From NCBI RefSeq assembly GCF_002259595.1, contig NZ_MWWU01000001.1, positions 1-64,000 on the forward strand: 64,000 nt of DNA. Direction: 5' to 3'. Source of the stretch: Aeriscardovia aeriphila (lineage in GTDB: Bacteria; Actinomycetota; Actinomycetes; Actinomycetales; Bifidobacteriaceae). Made by a program: the position numbers and the translations under genes. Positions 18,642-27,036 of this stretch are shown here, in pieces (the first letter of the stretch is position 1; the number at the start of each line of letters is the position of its first letter). Under the pieces are notes generated by a model. It was not told the DNA's origin. It did no database searches and saw nothing but the letters and a program-made list of their open reading frames with translations.

Positions 18642-18881
18642 ATGGCTGACATACCAGAGAAGTTTTGCACAAACTGCGACACACCGAGAGAGCCGAGCGA
18701 TAACAGTTGCCCTCAATGCGGTAAGCCAACGGGTTGGGAGGCGAGCGTTAAGCAGTACCCGAAAGCTGTGCGCGCTGGGATGAGCTATATGCGACCGAGC
18801 ACGTGTGTGGTGCAGCGGCCCGAGCGGTTCACGTACAAGATCGAGCGGTTAAAGTGCAGGCTCCGAGCGTGTTCTAGCTGA
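18642..18881 (+). CDS. Small zinc-ribbon protein, possibly a remnant of the upstream family
   Basis: A 79-codon ORF. Its first 30 residues form a third zinc ribbon (Cys9, Cys12, Cys23, Cys26) of the type that opens the two upstream membrane proteins. The rest is Arg/Lys-rich with no membrane helix and no recognisable domain. A weak site (GAAGGCC) precedes the ATG. The position directly after the tandem paralogues suggests either a truncated third family member or a small stand-alone protein. Its translation is uncertain. Confidence 0.45.
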   Translation: MADIPEKFCTNCDTPREPSDNSCPQCGKPTGWEASVKQYPKAVRAGMSYMRPSTCVVQRPERFTYKIERLKCRLRACSS

Positions 18882-18907
18882 TCAAGGCTGAGCGCAGTTT
18901 TTCATGC

Positions 18908-20242
18908 TCAGTTGTTTGCCATAGCGCGCGAGATTTGACGGGCGCGATGCAAATCATCCAGCCAATCTGCCTTGAAATAGCTCAGCAGCGGCAACGACTC
19001 CACATCAGACACACGCTTCCACACCACATCGATGGACTCGTTATCCGTCACATGCGGCTTGACCGAATGGCCCACACGCTCAAACGCGAGCAAAGTCGTG
19101 TACGCCCACGGGCCATGGTCCTCCGTATGCGCACCGACAATGTCAATATCCTGCGGAGCGATACCTGCTTCTTCCCAGGCTTCACGAAGGCCGCCTTCAA
19201 ATGGGCTCTCCCCCGTTGACAGCGCACCACCCGGGTTACCCCAGGTTCTACCCTCTATCGACCAAACCGCACGACGCTGCAAAGCAACATGAGTAATCTC
19301 ACCAGTGAAAGTGTCCCTGCGGAAGAGCAGAACACCAGCAGCACCGTGCAAACCCCAATGCTTATGCCCGCACGCGCAATCGATGAAACCATCACCCGGC
19401 TGAGAAACATGCTTCAACGGGGCGCGAGAATCTCCGTTAATAGCCAAACGGCCGCGCTTATCACGCTTCAAATTCCACAAATCAGGCCAGAAGAAGCCCA
19501 AACGAGTGGCCATCTGGCGCACCAGAGGAAGCGACAACCCCTGAATTCCATGCGGATCGCCAGAAACAGAGTCGATAAAAGCTCCGCCCAAACCCTCAAG
19601 AGTGAAAGAACCTGCCACTTCGAGGGGCTCACCCGTTTCCACGTATGCGCGAATCTCTTCGTCGGAGTAGTCGGCGAAGTGAACACGAGCGCTGGAAATC
19701 TCCGATAGTTCCCTCCCCGAAGCAAGGTCAATGAGGGTGTGACCTGTCCACAAAGTGCCGGACTTGCCACGCATCTGGGCGATGCGTTCGAAAGCCTTTT
19801 CAGCAGTGTGCGGCTTGCCATACGCCACACCGTCAAACTCGAACATAGAATCCGAGCCGATGAGCAGAGGGCCCTTCTTCAACCCCGCAAGCCCAGGGTT
19901 AGCAGCGATCGTGCCCAACGGCCCGCCCAACAGTTCCGTCGTCGTGCGCCCGATCAGAGGGTTGACGCGCTCCTCAATAGCAGTGGAGCGGCGAGCGCGG
20001 TTAATCGTGTTCTCCTGCTCGCGGTAAGCAGCCTGCACAGCGTGAGCCTTCGCGCGGGAAAGAACCATCACGCGCTGCTCGGTAGGCATATCCTCCACTT
20101 TCATGTCCGCGTTGGCGGCGAAGCGACGAATGACGGCGTCCTCGTCGACGCGCGAAACGCGGATGGTTGGGCAGATGCCTGCTTGCAACAGCAGAGCACG
20201 CCTCGAAGGGGAAGAGGATGCCAAGATGACAGGGATACTCAC
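18908..20242 (-). CDS. Maf-type nucleotide pyrophosphatase fused to a Nudix hydrolase
   Basis: A 444-residue two-domain protein with a GTG start after GGAAGG. Residues 1-265 are a Maf/YhdE-like domain: the N-terminal ILASSSPSRRALLLQAG loop, a conserved acidic site in LIGSDSM, and GKPHTAEKAFERI. This family hydrolyses non-canonical or modified NTPs to NMP and pyrophosphate. Residues about 290-440 are a Nudix domain with a complete Nudix box near 340-365 (GG, nine residues later an E, then LREAWEEAG). Both activities sanitise nucleotide pools, so the fusion makes sense. The Maf part has an insertion of about 45 residues (about 75-120) rich in Arg and Gly. thrB lies 94 bp upstream. Confidence 0.85.
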   Translation of the reverse strand: MSIPVILASSSPSRRALLLQAGICPTIRVSRVDEDAVIRRFAANADMKVEDMPTEQRVMVLSRAKAHAVQAAYREQENTINRARRSTAIEERVNPLIGRTTTELLGGPLGTIAANPGLAGLKKGPLLIGSDSMFEFDGVAYGKPHTAEKAFERIAQMRGKSGTLWTGHTLIDLASGRELSEISSARVHFADYSDEEIRAYVETGEPLEVAGSFTLEGLGGAFIDSVSGDPHGIQGLSLPLVRQMATRLGFFWPDLWNLKRDKRGRLAINGDSRAPLKHVSQPGDGFIDCACGHKHWGLHGAAGVLLFRRDTFTGEITHVALQRRAVWSIEGRTWGNPGGALSTGESPFEGGLREAWEEAGIAPQDIDIVGAHTEDHGPWAYTTLLAFERVGHSVKPHVTDNESIDVVWKRVSDVESLPLLSYFKADWLDDLHRARQISRAMANN

Positions 20243-20336
20243 TCTGATGCCTTCCTTTGTGGCTTCTGTACCTTCGTTTTCAGTTCAGCCCACTCGGCGC
20301 GGGCGGGCGGCGCGCGGGACCTTCGCTATTCTGCAA

Positions 20337-21491
20337 TTATTCTGCATTCAAGGGCGTGACTTGAACACCGTTTTTATCGAGCGGCATATAAGTCAAGCTC
20401 CAACGCTTGTTGGCCAGCCAATCATGCTCCACCAGCTGCTTGATGCGGTTAACCCACGCGGGCCTGGCGCTCGAACTCCACATACCCGGAGCGATACCCA
20501 CTCCGTAAGGGTTCCACGCTTCTGAACCAGACTCTTGCGCATCTTTCATACGCGCTAAAGTGCGCTGATAATCTGGGTCAGCGTGAAGAACGAGAACAGC
20601 TGGACCAGAGCCGAGCAGAACAGCAGCGAAACCTTGGGAACGTAAGTGTTCCACCAGCAGCACCGACTCGCGCAGAGCCCCGTCGAGCAAAGGAAGCCTC
20701 ATTGCGTCATGAGTAGCGTCGAAAAGCAACTGATTATCAGGCATATTCTGGCCAGTCAGCTGAGAGTGCAGGAGCACCGAACGCTGAATGTTCGTCAGCG
20801 CGCGCGAGCGGGAGAACGGCTCAGAAGTACCTTCACCGTAGTCTGGTTCAGCACCAAGAGGAAGGCTTCCGCGACGTCGCTCAGCTGGCAACAAGAGTGC
20901 TGCTTGAATGGCGGGATGCACAGGAGAGCTTTGCGCTACCCACTCTGTTTGGCGCGTAATAGCTTGCGGGAAGCCAACAACTGAAGAAGGCACGTCGCTG
21001 GGCTCTCTGAGCCACACTGACACAAGATTGCCACACACCGATGCCGCTGTGGCGCTTTGCCTTCCCAACATCGATGCGGCAACAGAGAACAACTGCTGCT
21101 TGAACTCAGCTGAAGTGAGGTCATCTTGGTCAGGGCGCATGGCGAATGCTGCTGCTACTCCTGCCACGACACTAGCTACTGACGTTCCCAAACCTGCGCG
21201 AGCTGGAATTAAGTTGCGCATGCTTACCGTCAAACCGGTGCGGGGCTCACCCAAGAAATCTTGGGTTAACCAGCAGGCTTTCACGCTCAAATTTTGCTCG
21301 TTATGAGGAAAAGCAAGCTCGTCGACGCCACGAATGCTCACCTGCGCTCCGGAGCGAGCAACAGGTTCGAAGGTGACGTCGAGGTGAAGATCCAAGCCCA
21401 AGGCGAGCGTTCCCACACCGGGGCCTAAACCGGATGCGGATGCGGGGACGCTCACTTTCACACCGTTTGACTGGTAAACCATTGAGGTCAC
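20337..21491 (-). CDS. thrB: Homoserine kinase (GHMP family)
   Basis: A 384-residue GHMP-family kinase, expected to phosphorylate homoserine in threonine synthesis. The N-terminal motif VPASASGLGPGVGTLALGLDL corresponds to VPASSANLGPGFD of ThrB. The ATP-binding motif 2 is IPARAGLGTSVAS, and motif 3 is AVLLGSGPAVLVL. Its GTG overlaps the argS stop by 4 nt (GTGA), so the two are translationally coupled; an ATG three codons later is an alternative start. From memory, other bifidobacteria have lysA and hom between argS and thrB; they are absent here. The fit to ThrB rests partly on that context. Another GHMP kinase is possible. Confidence 0.75.
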   Translation of the reverse strand: MTSMVYQSNGVKVSVPASASGLGPGVGTLALGLDLHLDVTFEPVARSGAQVSIRGVDELAFPHNEQNLSVKACWLTQDFLGEPRTGLTVSMRNLIPARAGLGTSVASVVAGVAAAFAMRPDQDDLTSAEFKQQLFSVAASMLGRQSATAASVCGNLVSVWLREPSDVPSSVVGFPQAITRQTEWVAQSSPVHPAIQAALLLPAERRRGSLPLGAEPDYGEGTSEPFSRSRALTNIQRSVLLHSQLTGQNMPDNQLLFDATHDAMRLPLLDGALRESVLLVEHLRSQGFAAVLLGSGPAVLVLHADPDYQRTLARMKDAQESGSEAWNPYGVGIAPGMWSSSARPAWVNRIKQLVEHDWLANKRWSLTYMPLDKNGVQVTPLNAE

Positions 21492-23284
21492 ATCTTTTCT
21501 GGAGCAGACACTGCCAAGAGTGCCAAACCGTTTTCTACAACCTGGCGTACTGCGTCGTTCAAACGTAGGCGAGCTGCAGCGCGTGCCGGTTCAGGGTTCT
21601 TCTGCTTTTCCAGCAGTTCAACCGCTTGCTGCTCGCCACGCTTTTCTGCGTCAGTCAAAGGCATGGCAACCACACGTTCTTTGGCATACCACGTGTGGTA
21701 AGCTCCAGCGAGATCTTCCAAATAGTGAGCAATGCGGTGTGGCTCGCGCAGGTCAGCAGCGGTGGTGAGAACCTCACGGTAGAGGGCGAGCTGTGCCAGC
21801 AGTTCCTCATCGTCCTTGAGGTCGAGCAAGGAAAGGTCAGCGCCGTCACGGTTGACTCCTGCTGCTTGAGCGTTGCGGTCCACAGCGCAGGAACGAGCGT
21901 GAGCATACTGAACGTAGTACACCGGGTTTTCGTTGGTGTGACTGGTCAGAACGTCGAGGTCGATGTCGAGAGTCTGGTTGTATGAGGTGCGAGCCAAGGA
22001 GTAGCGTGCAGCATCCACACCCACTGCGTCAACGAGATCGTCAATGGTAACGATGTTGCCAGCACGCTTACTCATGCGCACCACTTCACCGTTCTTGAAG
22101 ATGTTGACGAGCTGACCGATGAGAATTTGCATGTTCTCTTGTGGTTTGTCACCAAAAGCGGCGGCTGCAGCCATCAGGCGGCCAATGTAGCCGTGGTGGT
22201 CAGCGCCGAGCATGTAGATTGCCGTGTCAGCAGGCTTTGTGGCACGGTGACGCTTGTTGAAGTAGTAGGCGACATCGGAGCAGAAGTAGCTTGGCATGCC
22301 GTTGGAGCGGATGAGAACGCGATCCTTATCGTCGCCATAGTCAGTGGTGCGAAGCCAGGTTGCGCCGTCCTTTTCATAGACGACTCCCAGCTCACGAAGC
22401 TTAGCCAAAGCTTTATCTACTTCGCCATCGTCGTAAAGGCTCTGCTCGTGGAAGTACACGTCGAAGTGAACACGGAACTCTTCCATGCTCTTCTTAATTT
22501 CGTCGAACATGAGTGGAACGGCACGCTTGCGGAACTCCTCACGCTGAGCAGAATCGCCCTCGCCCAGAGGCTCGCCGTCCTCATTCACGCCGTCGTCAAC
22601 ACGAGGCAGGGAGAGGATGTCAACGCCGTCAGCGGTGGCTTGCGAAATTACTGTACTGGCAATCTCGTTGATGTAGGAGCCTTTGTAACCGTCGGCTGGA
22701 ACTGGCTCGTTGTGAGCTGCAGCAACCAAAGACTTTGCGAAACGGTCGATTTGGGAGCCATGATCGTTGAAGTAGTACTCGCGCACCACGTCGGCGCCGT
22801 TGGCTTGCAGGACGCGAGCCATGGAATCGCCAACAGCAGCCCAGCGAGTGCCACCAATGTGGATTGGCCCTGTTGGGTTTGCTGAAACGAACTCGAGGTT
22901 GAGCGTGCGGCCTGCCAAATGCGTATTCGTGCCAAAAGAGGAGCCCTGCTGGAGAACTTCGTCGACAATTTGTGCGGAGGCTGCAGCGTTCAACGTGATG
23001 TTGATGAAGCCTGGGCCTGCGATGTCGACAGAAGCAATACCGTCGTTTTCGCGCAGTTTCTCAGCAATCGGTTCAGCGAAAGCACGCGGTTGCATGCCAG
23101 CGCGCTTACCCAGCTGAAGGGCGATGTTCGATGCCCAATCGCCGTGTGCGCGGTCCTTTGGACGCATGACAGCGGCCTTTTGGGCGGTCGGAACCATGTC
23201 GGCGGTCAGTTCGCCGGCCTTTCCAGCGTTCACCAGCTCGGTGACGATGGAGACAATCAAAGTGCTCAAAGCTTGCGGATTCAT
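21488..23284 (-). CDS. argS: Arginyl-tRNA synthetase
   Basis: A 598-residue class I synthetase that charges tRNA-Arg. GGAG lies 6-8 nt before the ATG of MNPQALST; the two Met codons further upstream are poorly placed. The N-terminal additional domain covers about 1-110. The HIGH motif appears as GPIHIGGTRW with the preceding FVSANPT, and the KMSK loop as RMSKRAGN. The DALR anticodon-binding domain is at the C-terminus (about 470-598). The length matches the family. It is coupled to thrB downstream. Confidence 0.96.
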   Translation of the reverse strand: MNPQALSTLIVSIVTELVNAGKAGELTADMVPTAQKAAVMRPKDRAHGDWASNIALQLGKRAGMQPRAFAEPIAEKLRENDGIASVDIAGPGFINITLNAAASAQIVDEVLQQGSSFGTNTHLAGRTLNLEFVSANPTGPIHIGGTRWAAVGDSMARVLQANGADVVREYYFNDHGSQIDRFAKSLVAAAHNEPVPADGYKGSYINEIASTVISQATADGVDILSLPRVDDGVNEDGEPLGEGDSAQREEFRKRAVPLMFDEIKKSMEEFRVHFDVYFHEQSLYDDGEVDKALAKLRELGVVYEKDGATWLRTTDYGDDKDRVLIRSNGMPSYFCSDVAYYFNKRHRATKPADTAIYMLGADHHGYIGRLMAAAAAFGDKPQENMQILIGQLVNIFKNGEVVRMSKRAGNIVTIDDLVDAVGVDAARYSLARTSYNQTLDIDLDVLTSHTNENPVYYVQYAHARSCAVDRNAQAAGVNRDGADLSLLDLKDDEELLAQLALYREVLTTAADLREPHRIAHYLEDLAGAYHTWYAKERVVAMPLTDAEKRGEQQAVELLEKQKNPEPARAAARLRLNDAVRQVVENGLALLAVSAPEKM

Positions 23285-23356
23285 AGTCTCCATCATACGG
23301 AACCCGCGCTACTCGACCCGCCTGAGGGTTAATACTGGCCTTCATGATGCATATAG

Positions 23357-24559
23357 TCAAAGAGACTGATGCAATAAACTCCAAAATGACGTGCAACCGG
23401 CTGCTTCAAGAAGCTTTGGGAAGGTAGTTCTGTTACTTCCTGTCAAGCGGTACGCCTGAGTATAAGTTGTTCGTCCCTCTGAGATGCTCGCGGACAACCG
23501 TGCAAGGAAACGATGGTCCAGTCGAGATTGTTTGGTGTTGTAGTAGTTCCCACCTGAAACTGTTGATTCCTTCTGTTCCCACTGTTTCAGACTTTCATCT
23601 GCAATCTTGTCATACATTGCCTGACCAATGAAACCAGCGTCAAGTGCCCTGCGAGCAACAGTTACAGCTGATACTGGAAACACTTTCGCAAGCTGAGCTA
23701 TGATTTGTACCTCACCTATCCCTGTAGACATGCTTCGCTTCCATTCTTGAATAAAGGCAGCATTCGGTACGAGCAGTTCAGCTGCGGTAGCATTGCACAG
23801 CACTTCCAGAGGCGCATTGCTTTGTGTTAGGTAATTGTCGTTGTACAGCTCATCTACGCCTAGCCAAATGTGCGCTACTTCATGAGCAAGAGAAAAGAGT
23901 TGGCCGGCACGACTATCAGCATGGTTGATGAAGATGAGTGGATCATAGGCATCAACCAGGGCAAATGCGCGGAACTCTTGAGGATTTAACGCTCGATGAG
24001 TGTTATCTCCAACTATTCCATTGAGCATGACGAGAATGCCAGCCTGTTCGCAACTTTGCCTCAACAAGGTAAAAGCTTCAGATAGAAGCCGTGGTGAGCT
24101 CACTGCTTCAAACTATCGTTCATCGAGGCCGAGCACTTGGCGAATTCGATGAGCGAGTTGTTGCGCGGTGATGGTTGCAATTGAACAAGAACCGACATAG
24201 CTCAATTGAGCATAATCGTTATCGCGAGAATCTTGCCGTGCCCAATCCTGAATAGATTGCATGGAGAAAACGGTATCTACAAGATCGCGAGAAGGCTTGG
24301 CTAGATTAGCATTTGCAATAGTTCGATGAGCAAAAACTTGAGGAGTGTCATCAACTGGCTCTTTGAGGAAGAAATAGCCGAATGGCACACTCAGCTTTTT
24401 GCTCATGTAAGAGATTTGACGCATCGTAGGATTTTCACTGCCAGAACGCCAGAGATCGATTTTCTCATGATCTGCCACAGTGAGGTTGCTGTATGCGCCG
24501 ATACGCATAACCCAATCCCAGATAGAAGCCTTCACTGGCACTCTTACAGTCGTGCTCAT
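23357..24559 (-). pseudogene. XRE-family regulator / ImmA-IrrE metallopeptidase gene split by an in-frame amber codon
   Basis: Two ORFs lie in the same reading frame: 24113-24559 (149 codons including stop) and 23357-24103. Only a TAG and three sense codons separate them (LDER-stop-FEA-VSSPRL). Together they make the usual single protein of the COG2856 type. That has an N-terminal HTH half (WRSGSENPTMRQISYMSKKL, then VPFGYFFLKEP) and a C-terminal zinc protease half with HEVAHIWLG. Such proteins sense stress or mobile elements and cleave partner regulators. The downstream half can be read from a GTG (24103), so two fragments might still be made. The simplest reading is a recent nonsense mutation in an accessory gene. 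A good ribosome site (GGGGAGGAG) precedes the first half. Confidence 0.8.
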
Positions 24560-24711
24560 TGCTCCTCCCCTCTCGTGTGACGACGTACCGTCATTTTATC
24601 GACCACACAACAGCAATTCGAGAAATATTTCTTATTGTGGATAACTTTTCATGCGCACAAAGCACCTCAAATCGTTCATTTTTCTATCCTTTGTTCACAC
24701 ATTGATTCGCT

Positions 24712-24723
24712 TGGGAGCAGCGT
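24712..24723 (+). repeat. hsdS inversion repeat A (silent copy)
   Basis: TTGGGAGCAGCG, identical and inverted to 28068-28079 in the active hsdS. It encodes the WEQR start of TRD1 and marks where the silent cassette loses homology upstream. Confidence 0.75.
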
Positions 24724-25214
24724 AAGCTTGGCGAGCTGTTTGAAAAAGCCGGATCAGGCGGAACTCCCAAATCTTCTGTGGCTGAATATTACAACGGAGA
24801 TATCCCGTTTTTGAGCATTTCTGATGTATCCGATTCGAATGGCTATATTAAGCAAACCACAAAGATGATTACTGAAGCAGGTTTACAAAACTCTGCTGCT
24901 TGGATTGTTCCGAGAGGAGCAATTAGCTTGGCAATGTATGCTTCAGTTGGGAAAGTAGCAGTTCTTGAAATCGATGCTGCTACTTCTCAGGCCTTTTACA
25001 ATATGGTCTTCACAGATTCTTCTGTTCGTGATTTCGTGTACCAATGCTTGGTAAAAGCGAGTGTAGAAGATTCATGGAGGCCATTTATCTCTACTGGTAC
25101 CCAAGCCAATTTAAATGCAGAGAAAGTACGAAATGCTGTAATCTACAAGCCATCAGATAAACAGGAAATTGAATTAATCAATCACTACTGTTCAACTGTT
25201 GATTCCCTCATCGA

Positions 25215-25282
25215 TTTGTGTCGGCGAAAATTTGATCTTCTCACGCAAGCGAAGAAAGCTTTAATGCAGCAGATTTTCTCTC
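25215..25282 (+). repeat. hsdS inversion repeat B (silent copy)
   Basis: A 68-bp block identical apart from one base to the inverse of 27574-27641. It encodes the central conserved helix between the two TRDs, so crossover here exchanges TRD2 (or TRD1) between cassettes. Confidence 0.85.
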
Positions 25283-25798
25283 AACAGCTGCGGTTTAAGG
25301 CTGATGATGGTTCTGATTTTCCGCGGTGGGAAGAGAAGAAGCTAGGGGAAATGGCTATCCTTCGCAACGGATATGCTTTCAGTAGTTCTACTTATGTACC
25401 TCACGGGTATTATCACATAATTACGATTGCAAATGTACGAGGAGAACATTTCATAACAGTAGATTCCAGTACTAGTACAATCGATGAGTTGCCAAAAAAC
25501 ATCGCTCATTGGCAGGTATTAAAAGAAAACGATATATTAATCTCTCTGACTGGTAATGTCGGGCGGGTTTCTCTAAATCGGGGTTCAAATAATTTACTCA
25601 ATCAACGTGTTGGTCTATTGGAAGTTAATAGTACCGAGCTCAATGTGGAGTATCTGTATCAAAGAATTTCCTCTGCTGATTTTGAGCAAGCTATGCTCAA
25701 TGCTGGTCAGGGAGCAGCTCAACAAAATATCTCTAAGTATGACATTGAAAATTTCAGGGTTTCTATCCCATCTCTCCCCGAACAGAAGAAGATTGCTG

Positions 25799-25899
25799 CT
25801 TGTTTGAGTTCTGCTGATGCGCTTATCGATCAGGCTCGTGTTGAGCTTGAGCAGTGGCAGGAGGTGAAGAAGAGTCTGCTTCAGCAGTTATTTGTGTGA
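25799..25899 (+). repeat. hsdS inversion repeat C (silent copy)
   Basis: A 101-bp block nearly identical to the inverse of 26936-27036. It encodes the shared C-terminus up to the stop codon. Confidence 0.85.
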
Positions 25900-25908
25900 G
25901 TAGTAATG

Positions 25909-25945
25909 GGTTTCTGCCTCATAGGAGGCAGAAACCTTCATTGTT
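25909..25945. terminator. Bidirectional terminator between the silent hsdS and the recombinase
   Basis: A 12-bp perfect stem, GGTTTCTGCCTC / GAGGCAGAAACC (25909-25920, 25925-25936), with an ATAG loop. TTCATTGTTTT follows on plus, between converging reading frames. Confidence 0.75.
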
Positions 25946-26875
25946 TTAGAGTTGGCTTAAGTGTTTCATGACTTTGTCACGGTCTTGATTTTCCAGCTCT
26001 TGAATAATGTGCAGGTAGGTTTTCTCTGTGGTCGTCGTATCCGCGTGTCCCAGACGTTTGGAAACGCTCGGAATCGATACACCTTCATACAACAGCAGTG
26101 AAGCGTGAGTGTGACGTAACCCGTGGATAGAGATTACGGGAATTCCTAACTGCGTGCAGTAGCGTTCGAGAATGTCGTTCACTGTTGAGTTGAACACGCG
26201 CTTACCCTCAGGAACAAAAATCGGCTGATCAGCAGACTTTCCTTCACACAGGGTGGTTAACTGATGAATCAGTTTCCAATCAGCAGGTATTTTCCTCACT
26301 GAAGTAGGGTTCTTTGTTTGCTGAAAACCACCCGTACTGCTTTTATAATTCCAAGAATTGGTCACGCTGATAATCTGGTGTTCTCTATCAATGTCAGCAG
26401 GAGTGAGAGCAAGAGCCTCAGCATAACGCAAACCGGTTTTCGCCACCACGAGAATAAACCAATCCCAACTTGGTTGCGAGCCCAAGTGCAAGTGGCGCAA
26501 CAGCAACTGCAACTGGTAAAGGCTGAGAAATTTTGTTTTCTTTGCTTTGGGAGCACGCCCTTTGATGACCGCTCGACGAGTAGGATCATGAACAAGCAAA
26601 CCATCATCTAAAGCGTCAAGAATGGCTGCTTTCACGTGGTGGTGGAAATCCATCACCGTTTGCCTCTCGTGAGTTTGAGCATACTTGTTCAATAATGCCT
26701 GGTAGCTTGCCCGGTTCAACTCGTGCAAGTGCAGGTTGGGCGCAAGCTGGGTGATGTGGTCGAGAGTTTTCTCATACTTGCGCAACGTGACAGGACGAAC
26801 TGCGCCTTCTTTGTAGAGGTGAATCCAGTGCGCGTAATAGGTGGAAAACAATTGTTTACTCGGATATCGAGCCAT
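25946..26875 (-). CDS. Tyrosine recombinase of the hsdS inversion locus
   Basis: A 309-residue phage-integrase-type recombinase. The start MARYPSKQL follows AGGAG; twelve earlier in-frame codons lack a ribosome site. The N-terminal SAM-like core-binding domain is at about 5-110. The catalytic domain carries the first Arg in TGLRYAEALALT, HGLRHTHASLLLYEG (the H-x-x-R box) and LGHADTTTTEKTYLHI with the nucleophilic Tyr. It lies between two oppositely oriented hsdS cassettes with matched inverted repeats. That is the standard place for the enzyme that inverts type I specificity genes. An alternative role as the integrase of the whole island is less likely, because no att-like direct repeats were seen at tRNA-Arg. 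Confidence 0.85.
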   Translation of the reverse strand: MARYPSKQLFSTYYAHWIHLYKEGAVRPVTLRKYEKTLDHITQLAPNLHLHELNRASYQALLNKYAQTHERQTVMDFHHHVKAAILDALDDGLLVHDPTRRAVIKGRAPKAKKTKFLSLYQLQLLLRHLHLGSQPSWDWFILVVAKTGLRYAEALALTPADIDREHQIISVTNSWNYKSSTGGFQQTKNPTSVRKIPADWKLIHQLTTLCEGKSADQPIFVPEGKRVFNSTVNDILERYCTQLGIPVISIHGLRHTHASLLLYEGVSIPSVSKRLGHADTTTTEKTYLHIIQELENQDRDKVMKHLSQL

Positions 26876-26935
26876 AATACATCTCCTGTGAAATCGGTGG
26901 AACAATTGCACAGGAGAGTATGCACGGCTGACTGC

Positions 26936-27036
26936 CTACACAAACAACTGCTGAAGCAGACTCTTCTTCACCTCTCGCCACTGCTCCAATTCAACACGAG
27001 CCTGATCGATAAGTGCATCAGCAGAACTCAAACAAG
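26936..27036 (-). repeat. hsdS inversion repeat C (active copy)
   Basis: Inverse partner of 25799-25899; the two differ at a few scattered positions. Confidence 0.85.

Larger units (their letters stand above)
24707..25899 (+). pseudogene. hsdS': Silent hsdS cassette (type I specificity subunit lacking its start)
   Basis: The frame is open from just after a TGA at 24704-24706 to the stop at 25899, about 396 codons. It begins in mid-protein (FAWEQRKLGELFEKAGSGG) without the first 15-20 residues or a ribosome site. It holds two target-recognition domains: TRD1 about 24724-25200 and TRD2 about 25330-25790. Each ends in the usual central or C-terminal conserved helix (SLIDLCRRKFDLLTQAKKAL; ADALIDQARVELEQW). 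Both TRDs differ from those of the active hsdS facing it. The cassette is a donor for recombination through the three inverted repeats, not an expressed gene. It is AT-richer than the core genome. Confidence 0.85.
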
